A stretch of 64,000 nucleotides of DNA from Streptomyces sp. H39-S7 (GTDB taxonomy: Bacteria; Actinomycetota; Actinomycetes; Streptomycetales; Streptomycetaceae), in the NCBI RefSeq assembly GCF_027158205.1, contig NZ_JAPVLU010000043.1, forward strand, positions 21,333-85,332. Direction: 5' to 3'. The position numbers were made by a program, and so were the translations under genes. Position 1 is the stretch's first letter, and the number at the start of each line of letters is the position of its first letter. Under the pieces are notes generated by a model. It had not been told where the DNA came from, did not search any database, and saw only the letters and a program-made list of their open reading frames with translations. Below are positions 1 through 6,981 of the stretch, piece by piece.

Positions 1-45
1 CGCGACCGGGACGAGAGTCCTCGGGCACGGGCCGGAGCCGTACAG

Positions 46-116
46 AGCGGGCGACGGGAATCGAACCCGCGTAGCTAGTTTGGAAGACTAGGGCTCTACC
101 ATTGAGCTACGCCCGC
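46..116 (-). tRNA. tRNA-Gly (anticodon TCC)
   Basis: Read on the minus strand, this 71-nt stretch folds as a tRNA. The acceptor arm GCGGGCG pairs with CGCCCGC, there is a D-arm TAGCTCAATGGTAGAG, the anticodon loop CTTCCAA gives anticodon TCC, and the T-arm contains GGTTCGATTCC. No CCA is encoded after the discriminator base. It is transcribed away from the tRNA-Pro gene. A TACGAT box about 25 nt upstream on the minus strand is a possible -10. Confidence 0.95.
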
Positions 117-275
117 AGCGCCACAGATTCTGGCACACCGCATCGTAGCGGCTCGCGCACCCCCGCCGCACACCGGTAGATCCGGGCGGGTGGCCCGTCC
201 GGAATTCAGTTGAAGTCGCGACGGAATATTGGCCGCCCGCGCGTACCAGGGCATGTAGCCTACGTCTCGCACCAG

Positions 276-352
276 CGGGGTGTGGCGCAGCTTGGTAGCG
301 CGTCCGCTTTGGGAGCGGAAGGCCGTCGGTTCGAATCCGGCCACCCCGACCA
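276..352 (+). tRNA. tRNA-Pro (anticodon TGG), CCA encoded
   Basis: This is a cloverleaf tRNA with acceptor arm CGGGGTG pairing with CACCCCG, the anticodon loop TTTGGGA giving anticodon TGG, and T-arm GGTTCGAATCC. The 3' CCA (350-352) is encoded. A TAGCCT box at 256-261, about 14 nt before the tRNA, is the likely -10. It lies just upstream of the tig leader and may be partly co-transcribed with it. Confidence 0.95.
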
Positions 353-545
353 GATGACTTTGCCGAGCGGGACGGGCGTGCCCGTTGGACCGGTACTATG
401 CAATGGCGCCTGTATACGGGGCGACGTAGGGGCGCAGTCCCCGAGTAGTACGTCTCGTCGGCCGCCGGTTCCGCTCACATGGTGGGAACCGGGTGTTGGC
501 GCGATTCTCTAAAGCCCCTGATGTCAGCCCCAAGGAGACCCAACC

Positions 546-1955
546 GTGAAGAGCGCCGTCGAGACTCTGAACCCGACTCGGGTTCGACTCACTGTCGAGG
601 TGCCCTTCGAGGAGCTCAAGCCCAGCCTCGACGCGGCCTACAAGAAGATCAACCAGCAGGTCACGGTGCCGGGCTTCCGTAAGGGCAAGATCCCCGCACG
701 CGTCATCGACCAGCGGTTCGGTCGCGGCTCGGTCCTCGAAGAGGCCATCAACGACGCACTCCCGAAGTTCTACACGGAGGCTGTCAGCGAGGGTGAGCTG
801 AACGTTCTCGGCCAGCCCGACGTCGACATCACCGAGTTCAACGACGGCCAGGACCTCAAGTTCACCGCCGAGGTCGACATCCGTCCGGCGATCGAGATCC
901 CGGACTACTCCGGCATCGAGGTCACCGTCGACGCCCTCGAGGTGTCGGACGAGGACGTGGACAAGTCGCTGGAGCAGCTCCGCGAGCGCTTCGCGTCGAC
1001 CTCCCCGGTCGAGCGCGCCGCCGCCGACGGTGATGTCGTGGTCCTGGACCTCGAGGCGTCCGTGGACGGCGAGGTCCTCGAGGACGGCGTCGCCCAGGGC
1101 ATCAGCTACACCATCGGCTCCGGCCAGCTGCTCGAGGGCATCGACGAGGCCGTCACCGGCCTCGAGGCCGGCGGCACCGCCACCTTCGACTCCGAGCTCA
1201 AGGGCGGCTCCGCCGCCGGCAAGACCTCGTCGGTCAAGGTGGACGTGACGTCCGTCCAGGCCCGTGAGCTGCCCGCGCTGGACGACGACTTCGCCCAGCT
1301 GGCGAGCGAGTTCGACACCCTCGAGGAGCTGCGCGCGGACAGCGTCAAGCGCCTCGAGAACATGAAGCGCTACGACCAGGCCACCCAGGCCCAGGAGAAG
1401 GTGCTCGACGCCCTCCTGGAGCTGGTCGAGGTCCCGATGCCGGAGAAGCTCCTGGCGGACGAGATCCAGACCCGCAAGCACAACCTGGAGCACCACCAGT
1501 TCCCGGCCCTGGGCCTGGACTGGGACGGCTACCTGGAGCGTGAGGGCAAGACCGCCGAGGAGCACGACGCGGAGCTCGCCGCGCAGGCCACCAAGGGCAT
1601 CAAGACCCAGTTCATCCTGGACGAGCTCGTCTCCAAGGAGCAGCTGTCGGTCAACCAGGAGGAGCTCACCGAGCACCTCATGCGCCGCGCCGCCTCCTCG
1701 GGCATGAGCCCGGACCAGTTCGCCCAGGCCGTCGTCGAAGGCGGCCAGGTGCCGATGCTCGTCGGCGAGGTCGCCCGCGGCAAGGCGCTCGCGGTGGTCG
1801 TCGAGGCCGCCAAGGTCACCGACACCAACGGTGAGACGGTCGACCTGGACGACGAGGTCGAGGACGAGGGTGCCGTGACGGTGGAGGCCGGCTCCGACGA
1901 GGAGACCGCCCCCGCCGACGAGGCCGCCGACGAGGCGACCTCCGACAAGGCCTGA
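546..1955 (+). CDS. tig: Trigger factor, ribosome-associated chaperone and peptidyl-prolyl isomerase
   Basis: This 469-residue protein has the trigger factor layout. The N-terminal ribosome-binding domain contains the signature GFRKGKIP around residue 45, followed by a central FKBP-like PPIase domain (about 150-245) and a helical C-terminal chaperone domain. The last 50 residues form a strongly acidic Glu/Asp/Ala tail, as is common in Streptomyces. The protein binds the ribosome near L23 and shields nascent chains. The GTG start at 546 is preceded by the ribosome-binding site AAGGAG (about 532-537). It is followed by a strong intrinsic terminator and then by clpP1. The leader of roughly 140 nt (about 405-545) contains no other gene, and TACTAT at 394-399 is a candidate -10. 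Confidence 0.97.
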   Translation: MKSAVETLNPTRVRLTVEVPFEELKPSLDAAYKKINQQVTVPGFRKGKIPARVIDQRFGRGSVLEEAINDALPKFYTEAVSEGELNVLGQPDVDITEFNDGQDLKFTAEVDIRPAIEIPDYSGIEVTVDALEVSDEDVDKSLEQLRERFASTSPVERAAADGDVVVLDLEASVDGEVLEDGVAQGISYTIGSGQLLEGIDEAVTGLEAGGTATFDSELKGGSAAGKTSSVKVDVTSVQARELPALDDDFAQLASEFDTLEELRADSVKRLENMKRYDQATQAQEKVLDALLELVEVPMPEKLLADEIQTRKHNLEHHQFPALGLDWDGYLEREGKTAEEHDAELAAQATKGIKTQFILDELVSKEQLSVNQEELTEHLMRRAASSGMSPDQFAQAVVEGGQVPMLVGEVARGKALAVVVEAAKVTDTNGETVDLDDEVEDEGAVTVEAGSDEETAPADEAADEATSDKA

Positions 1956-1967
1956 CCTGTTCGCACG

Positions 1968-2005
1968 ACGGGCCCGGACGCGAAGCCGCGTTCGGGCCCG
2001 TTTTG
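1968..2005 (+). terminator. Intrinsic terminator after tig
   Basis: A GC-rich inverted repeat with arms CGGGCCCGGACGCG and CGCGTTCGGGCCCG is followed by TTTT, 13 nt after the tig stop codon. Confidence 0.85.
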
Positions 2006-2026
2006 CTTACCCGGGTGGTGAGCCTG

Positions 2027-2084
2027 CGCTCACAGCGAACAGTTTCGCGTAGGGGATTGCTGGGCCCCACCTGCGCGTTAGGGT
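2027..2084 (+). promoter_or_regulatory. clpP1P2 promoter with ClgR-type activator box
   Basis: CGCTCACAGCG (2027-2037), followed by AAC, fits the ClgR operator core CGCYNANRGCG known from actinobacteria. Downstream lie TTGCTG (2057-2062) and TAGGGT (2079-2084), separated by 16 nt, giving a sigma-70-type promoter with a predicted start near 2091. The box is then centred about 59 nt upstream of the start, a normal position for an activator. ClgR activation of clpP1 is known in Streptomyces; its presence here is inferred from sequence. Confidence 0.65.
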
Positions 2085-2196
2085 CCAAGGAAGGATGCCG
2101 GGGGACTGACTCCCCGGCCGCCCGAGAAGACGCGAAGACGCGAAGACGAAGACGCTGAGACGGCCCCGGGCCGTCCGACAACGAGCAGGTGGATAC

Positions 2197-2814
2197 GTGA
2201 CGACTCCGATGCCTTCCGCCGCCGGCGAGCCGACCATCGGTGGACTCGGCGACCAGGTCTACAACCGACTGCTCAACGAGCGGATCATCTTCCTCGGCCA
2301 GGCGGTCGACGACGATATCGCCAACAAGATCACCGCGCAGCTGCTCCTCCTCGCCGCTGAGCCGGACAAGGACATCTACCTCTACATCAACTCGCCCGGC
2401 GGCTCCGTGACGGCCGGCATGGCGATCTACGACACGATGCAGTTCATCAAGAACGACGTCGTGACGATCGCCATGGGCCTCGCCGCCTCGATGGGCCAGT
2501 TCCTGCTCACCGCGGGCACCCCCGGCAAGCGCTTCGCGCTGCCCAACACCCGGATCCTGATGCACCAGCCCTCCGCGGGCCTGGGCGGCTCCGCCACCGA
2601 CATCAAGATCCAGGCCGAGCAGCTGCTGCACACCAAGCGGCGGATGGCCGAGCTCATCGCGCAGCACAGCGGCCAGAGCGTCGAGCAGATCACCAAGGAC
2701 TCCGACCGCGACCGCTGGTTCTCGGCCGAGGAGGCCACCGCCTACGGCCTGCTGGACGGGGTCATGCTCACCGCCTCCGGCGTTCCGGGCGGTGGCGGCA
2801 CCGGGGCTGCCTGA
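2197..2814 (+). CDS. clpP1: ATP-dependent Clp protease proteolytic subunit ClpP1
   Basis: This 205-residue ClpP peptidase (family S14) has catalytic Ser98 in the AASMG motif and His123 in MHQPS, together with the substrate-binding strand YINSPGGS. It forms the barrel-shaped protease chamber with ClpP2 and receives substrates from ClpX or ClpC. The GTG start at 2197 gives a short N-terminal extension; the ATG at 2209 is an alternative start. clpP2 follows within about 60 bp, so the two form an operon. Transcription probably depends on the ClgR-type promoter upstream. Confidence 0.96.
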   Translation: MTTPMPSAAGEPTIGGLGDQVYNRLLNERIIFLGQAVDDDIANKITAQLLLLAAEPDKDIYLYINSPGGSVTAGMAIYDTMQFIKNDVVTIAMGLAASMGQFLLTAGTPGKRFALPNTRILMHQPSAGLGGSATDIKIQAEQLLHTKRRMAELIAQHSGQSVEQITKDSDRDRWFSAEEATAYGLLDGVMLTASGVPGGGGTGAA

Positions 2815-2875
2815 GCATCTCAGGACCCCTCCGCCGAACCCGCCCAGCCCACTGCTCATCACCAGGACGGTGAAA

Positions 2876-3559
2876 GTGAACTCCCTGAATTTCCCCGGTA
2901 GCGGCCTCTACGAGCGCACGATGGCCGAGGCGCCAGGTGTGCTCGGCGCCGAGGCCCGCTACATCATCCCGCGCTTCGTCGAGCGCACCTCGCAGGGCGT
3001 GCGCGAGTACGACCCGTACGCGAAGCTCTTCGAGGAGCGCGTGATCTTCCTCGGCGTGCAGATCGACGACGCGTCGGCCAACGACGTCATGGCGCAGCTG
3101 CTGTGCCTGGAGTCGATGGACCCGGACCGCGACATCTCCGTCTACATCAACTCGCCCGGTGGCTCGTTCACGGCCCTCACGGCCATCTACGACACCATGC
3201 AGTTCGTGAAGCCGGACATCCAGACGGTCTGCATGGGCCAGGCGGCCTCCGCCGCGGCCGTGCTGCTCGCGGCCGGCAGCCCCGGCAAGCGGATGGCGCT
3301 GCCGAACGCCCGGATCCTGATCCACCAGCCGTACAGCGAGACCGGCCGGGGTCAGGTCTCCGACCTGGAGATCGCGGCCAACGAAATCATCCGGATGCGC
3401 GCGCAGCTGGAGGAGATGCTCTCCAAGCACTCCACCACGCCGATCGAGCAGATCCGCGAGGACATCGAGCGCGACAAGATCCTGACCGCCGAGGAAGCCC
3501 TCGCGTACGGTCTGGTCGACCAGATCGTCTCCACCCGTAAGACCTCCGCGTCGGTCTGA
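2876..3559 (+). CDS. clpP2: ATP-dependent Clp protease proteolytic subunit ClpP2
   Basis: This is the second ClpP peptidase subunit, 227 residues from the chosen start. It has catalytic Ser125 (GQAASAA), His150 (LIHQPY), and the conserved stretches RYIIPRFVERT and INSPGGS. It partners with ClpP1 in a mixed ClpP1P2 barrel, as in other actinobacteria. GTG at 2876 is preferred because AGGA (2864-2867) sits 8 nt upstream. An in-frame GTG at 2870 is too close to that site, and the frame stays open back to an ATG at 2792 inside clpP1. It is followed by a hairpin and then clpX. Confidence 0.94.
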   Translation: MNSLNFPGSGLYERTMAEAPGVLGAEARYIIPRFVERTSQGVREYDPYAKLFEERVIFLGVQIDDASANDVMAQLLCLESMDPDRDISVYINSPGGSFTALTAIYDTMQFVKPDIQTVCMGQAASAAAVLLAAGSPGKRMALPNARILIHQPYSETGRGQVSDLEIAANEIIRMRAQLEEMLSKHSTTPIEQIREDIERDKILTAEEALAYGLVDQIVSTRKTSASV

Positions 3560-3610
3560 CGGGCAGGTCGCGGTACCCCTGCGGGGCACCCTGGTGCGGA
3601 AGCGATAGCG

Positions 3611-3643
3611 CCCTCCTTGGACTGAGTAGGTCCAAGGGGGGCC
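3611..3643 (+). terminator. Hairpin between clpP2 and clpX
   Basis: The inverted repeat CCTTGGAC / GTCCAAGG is extended by pyrimidine-purine flanks and has no T-run. It is probably a partial terminator or an mRNA-stabilising 3' hairpin that separates clpP1P2 from clpX. Confidence 0.5.
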
Positions 3644-3732
3644 CGCACGGGGGGCGCGGCAAGGTACCGTCGATGAGAGAAGCACCAGGTTCCGTTGGAC
3701 TAGGCGGATCCCAGGCGAAGGGGAAACACCTC

Positions 3733-5016
3733 GTGGCACGCATCGGTGACGGCGGCGACCTGCTCAAGTGCTCGTTCTGCGGCAAGAGCCAGAAGCAGGT
3801 GAAGAAGCTCATCGCAGGGCCTGGTGTGTACATCTGCGATGAGTGCATCGATCTCTGCAACGAGATCATCGAGGAGGAGCTGGCCGAGTCCTCGGAAGTA
3901 CGGTGGGAGGACCTGCCCAAGCCGCGGGAGATCTACGAGTTCCTGGAGAGCTACGTCGTCGGCCAGGAGCCGGCGAAGAAGGCCCTCTCGGTCGCGGTCT
4001 ACAACCATTACAAGCGGGTGCAGGCCGGTGAGAACAACGGCCGGGGCCATGACGACGCCATCGAGCTCGCCAAGTCCAACATCCTGCTCCTCGGCCCCAC
4101 CGGCTCCGGCAAGACGCTGCTCGCGCAGACCCTCGCCCGGATGCTGAACGTGCCGTTCGCCATCGCCGACGCCACCGCGCTCACCGAGGCGGGCTACGTC
4201 GGCGAGGACGTCGAGAACATCCTGCTCAAGCTGATCCAGGCGGCCGACTACGACGTGAAGAAGGCCGAGACCGGGATCATCTACATCGACGAGATCGACA
4301 AGGTCGCTCGCAAGAGTGAGAACCCGTCGATCACCCGGGATGTGTCCGGCGAGGGCGTCCAGCAGGCGCTGCTGAAGATCCTCGAAGGCACGACGGCCTC
4401 GGTGCCGCCGCAGGGCGGGCGCAAGCACCCGCACCAGGAGTTCATCCAGATCGACACCACGAACGTGCTGTTCATCGTGGGCGGTGCCTTCGCGGGCCTG
4501 GAGAAGATCATCGAGTCGCGGGCCGGCGCCAAGGGCATCGGCTTCGGCGCGACGATCCGCTCCAAGCGCGAGATCCAGGCCGCGAACCAGTTCCAGGAGA
4601 TCATGCCGGAGGACCTGGTGAAGTTCGGGATGATTCCCGAGTTCATCGGCCGTCTGCCGGTCATCACCTCCGTCCACAACCTGGACCGCGAGGCGCTGCT
4701 GCAGATCCTCGTGGAGCCGAAGAACGCACTGGTGAAGCAGTACCAGAAGCTCTTCGAACTCGACGGTGTGGAGCTGGAGTTCGAGCACAGCGCGTTGGAA
4801 GCCATCGCCGACCAGGCGATCCTCCGCCAGACCGGCGCGCGCGGGTTGCGCGCCATCATGGAGGAGGTGCTGATGTCCGTGATGTACGAAGTGCCGTCCC
4901 GCAAGGACGTCGCCCGTGTCGTCATCACCGACGAGGTCGTGCACTCCAACGTCAACCCGACCCTGGTGCCGCGCGAGCCGCGCATCATCGGCAAGGGCGA
5001 ACAGAAGAGCGCCTGA
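3733..5016 (+). CDS. clpX: ATP-dependent Clp protease ATP-binding subunit ClpX
   Basis: This 427-residue AAA+ unfoldase feeds tagged substrates into ClpP1P2. The N-terminal zinc-binding domain has Cys13, Cys16, Cys35 and Cys38 (CSFC and CDEC). Walker A is GPTGSGKT (about 121-128), Walker B is IIYIDEIDK, and the ClpP-docking IGF loop is present (KGIGFGA). The GTG start at 3733 gives the family N-terminus MARIGDGGDLLKCSFCGK and has GAAGGGG upstream; the frame extends back to 3673 but that extension is not conserved in style. It ends at a strong terminator shared with the convergent gene. Confidence 0.97.
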   Translation: MARIGDGGDLLKCSFCGKSQKQVKKLIAGPGVYICDECIDLCNEIIEEELAESSEVRWEDLPKPREIYEFLESYVVGQEPAKKALSVAVYNHYKRVQAGENNGRGHDDAIELAKSNILLLGPTGSGKTLLAQTLARMLNVPFAIADATALTEAGYVGEDVENILLKLIQAADYDVKKAETGIIYIDEIDKVARKSENPSITRDVSGEGVQQALLKILEGTTASVPPQGGRKHPHQEFIQIDTTNVLFIVGGAFAGLEKIIESRAGAKGIGFGATIRSKREIQAANQFQEIMPEDLVKFGMIPEFIGRLPVITSVHNLDREALLQILVEPKNALVKQYQKLFELDGVELEFEHSALEAIADQAILRQTGARGLRAIMEEVLMSVMYEVPSRKDVARVVITDEVVHSNVNPTLVPREPRIIGKGEQKSA

Positions 5017-5030
5017 CACCCGTTACGTCG

Positions 5031-5066
5031 AAGGGGGCCGCCCGGCAGTTGCCGGGCGGCCCCCTT
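5031..5066. terminator. Bidirectional terminator between clpX and the convergent membrane protein gene
   Basis: This is a perfect 17-bp inverted repeat (5031-5047 / 5050-5066) beginning AAGGGGGCC and ending GGCCCCCTT. It has A residues on one side and T residues on the other, so it can serve both convergent genes. Confidence 0.85.
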
Positions 5067-5106
5067 CGTGGTGTGCGGTCGCTGTGCGGTCACCGCACGG
5101 ACGCGG

Positions 5107-5889
5107 TTACTTCTTGACGCGGATCTCGCTGCGGATCTTGGCCGTGGTGTCCGCCCACTCGGAGGCGGAGGGGGGCGTGGAGGTGCCGCTGAGATCGATG
5201 TTGATGTACATGGAGATCATCACGGTGCTGTCGTCGCCCCAGACGCAGTAGGGCATGGACGAGCCGCCACCGGCGCACTTCATCACGGCGCCGTCGAATC
5301 CGGCAGGGTGCTGCTCGGTGGCCTCGGAGCCGCTCTTGCTGAGACCGCTCGACAGGATCTTGTCGACCGCGGCCTTGGGGTCCGTGACGTTGCCCTCGCC
5401 GCCGGAGAGGGAGACCGTCGTCTTGTCGGACTTGTACGTTCCCCGCACGCTCGTCGGGTCGGAGATGCCGGCGTCCGACTTGCCCGTCTCGGGAGTGCCG
5501 ATGTTCTCCGACGACTTGGTGTACTTGCCGTCGGCGATCTTCTCGGGGAAGGCGATCTTGTAGTCGCCGCCCCCGCCGCTGGATCCGCCGGAGGCGACGA
5601 AGTAGACGCCTCCGGCGATCGCGGCGAGCACCACCACACCGATCACCACACCGACCGTCCTGCCCTTGCCCCGTGGCGGCTGCTGCGGCGGGTAGCCGGG
5701 CTGCTGGCCGTTCCAGCCCTGCTGCGGCTGCTGGGGCTGCTGCGGGTACCCCTGCTGCTGCGGCCAGCCCTGCTGGGGCTGCTGCGGCGGCTGCTGGGGG
5801 TGCCCGCCGTAGCCGGGCTGGGGCTGCGGCTGGCCGTAGGGCTGCTGCGGCTGCTGGCCGTATCCCGGCGGCGGCTGGTTGTAGCTCAT
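5107..5889 (-). CDS. Gln/Pro-rich single-pass membrane protein with Cys-pair extracytoplasmic domain (paralogue 1)
   Basis: I do not recognise a named family. The 260-residue protein starts MSYNQPPPGYGQQ and has about 75 residues of low-complexity Gln/Pro/Gly/Tyr sequence. A basic stretch and one transmembrane segment (about residues 80-100) follow, then a Gly/Ser linker and an outside domain of about 150 residues. That domain carries the motif MKC...YCVWGDDSTVM, whose two Cys could form a disulfide. The neighbour at 5959-6858 has the same architecture and motif, so the two are tandem paralogues. The start has GAGGGGAAG upstream. Function is unknown; the design (disordered cytoplasmic tail, one membrane anchor, exported domain) suggests a surface or signalling role. 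Confidence 0.85.
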   Translation of the reverse strand: MSYNQPPPGYGQQPQQPYGQPQPQPGYGGHPQQPPQQPQQGWPQQQGYPQQPQQPQQGWNGQQPGYPPQQPPRGKGRTVGVVIGVVVLAAIAGGVYFVASGGSSGGGGDYKIAFPEKIADGKYTKSSENIGTPETGKSDAGISDPTSVRGTYKSDKTTVSLSGGEGNVTDPKAAVDKILSSGLSKSGSEATEQHPAGFDGAVMKCAGGGSSMPYCVWGDDSTVMISMYINIDLSGTSTPPSASEWADTTAKIRSEIRVKK

Positions 5890-5958
5890 ATGTGGTGCTT
5901 CCCCTCGTGGAACGTACGTCGTGCTGAGTGTCGCCGAGCGACGGTGAGCGGTCCCGGT

Positions 5959-6858
5959 CTACTTGATCTCGACGCGGGCGTCGTGGCGCACCTTGGCCGT
6001 GGTGGTCGCGGTGTCGCTGATGCTGGGTCCGCTGCCGGCGAGCGCGGCGATCGGGTCGACGACCATGACCATGGCCATGGTGCTGCGGTCGGCCCAGATG
6101 CACAGCGGTACCTCGGCGCTCTTCACCGGCGAGGTGCTGGTGGAGGGTGCCTTGAAACGGACCATCTGGCACTTCATGACGGCTCCGCCGTCGAGCCCCT
6201 CGGGGCTGGCCTTCTCCGGTTTGCCGACGAGTTCGGCGTCCCCGTCCTTCGTGATGTCCTTCGTGCCGACGACGAAGAGCGCGTCCACCTGCTGCTCGGG
6301 GTTGGCGACCGTGCCCCAGACGCCCCTGAACAGCATCTTCTTCTTGGTGCTGTCCGCGTAACTGCCACCCGCGGGCTGCGGGTTGGCGATACCGGGCACG
6401 TTCTTCATCTCATTCTTGCTGTCGGTGTCCAGCGGGTCCTTGAGCTGGTAGTCGCCCGCTACGGTCTGTGGAGCCGTCAGCTTGTACTTCCTGCCGTCGT
6501 CGCTGCCGCTGCCGGCCGTGCCCTTGTCGTCCCCGCCGCCCAGGAGCGCGAAGGCGCCCCCGCCGATCGCGGCGACGACGAGCACGGCGGCGACGATGAT
6601 CCACGCCGTGTTCTTCTTCCCGGCCGGCGGCTGCGGCGGGTAGCCGCCGAAGCCCTGCTGCGGCTGCTGTCCGTACGGACCGGGCTGCGGGGGGACCGGC
6701 TGCGTCGGGTAGCCGTACCCGGGCTGCTGCTGGGGCTGCTGCCCGTAGCCGCCCGGCTGGGGCTGGCCGTATCCGCCGGGCTGCTGCGGCTGCTGCTGCC
6801 CGTAGGGGTTCGGCTGCCCGCCGTAACCGGGATCCGGCGGCGGTTGGTTGTAGCTCAT
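5959..6858 (-). CDS. Gln/Pro-rich single-pass membrane protein with Cys-pair extracytoplasmic domain (paralogue 2)
   Basis: This 299-residue paralogue of the adjacent minus-strand gene has the N-terminus MSYNQPPPDPGYGGQ, repeated YGQQPQQ-type units to about residue 100, one transmembrane helix (about 108-130) and an exported domain. That domain ends with VMKCQMVRF...PLCIWADRSTM, which matches MKC...YCVWGDDSTVM in the neighbour. The ATG at 6858 has a strong GGAGGGG site, whereas the longer frame beginning at 6894 lacks one. It lies about 70 bp upstream of paralogue 1 and the two are probably co-transcribed. Function is unknown. Confidence 0.85.
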   Translation of the reverse strand: MSYNQPPPDPGYGGQPNPYGQQQPQQPGGYGQPQPGGYGQQPQQQPGYGYPTQPVPPQPGPYGQQPQQGFGGYPPQPPAGKKNTAWIIVAAVLVVAAIGGGAFALLGGGDDKGTAGSGSDDGRKYKLTAPQTVAGDYQLKDPLDTDSKNEMKNVPGIANPQPAGGSYADSTKKKMLFRGVWGTVANPEQQVDALFVVGTKDITKDGDAELVGKPEKASPEGLDGGAVMKCQMVRFKAPSTSTSPVKSAEVPLCIWADRSTMAMVMVVDPIAALAGSGPSISDTATTTAKVRHDARVEIK

Positions 6859-6966
6859 CTGACGCGTCCCCTCCGTAAACGACCGTGCACCCATCCTTCC
6901 GGATGTCTTATCCGCTGCTTACGCCAGGCCCGCTACGGCTTCGTAACGAGCGGTGCGGGGCGCCCG

Positions 6967-6981
6967 TAGAATGACCGGGTG
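6967..6981 (+). promoter_or_regulatory. -10 element for a leaderless valS transcript
   Basis: TAGAAT at 6967-6972 ends six bases before the GTG start codon at 6979 and no ribosome-binding site lies between. The predicted transcription start falls on or next to the start codon, so valS is probably translated from a leaderless mRNA. The -35 is not clear. Confidence 0.55.
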
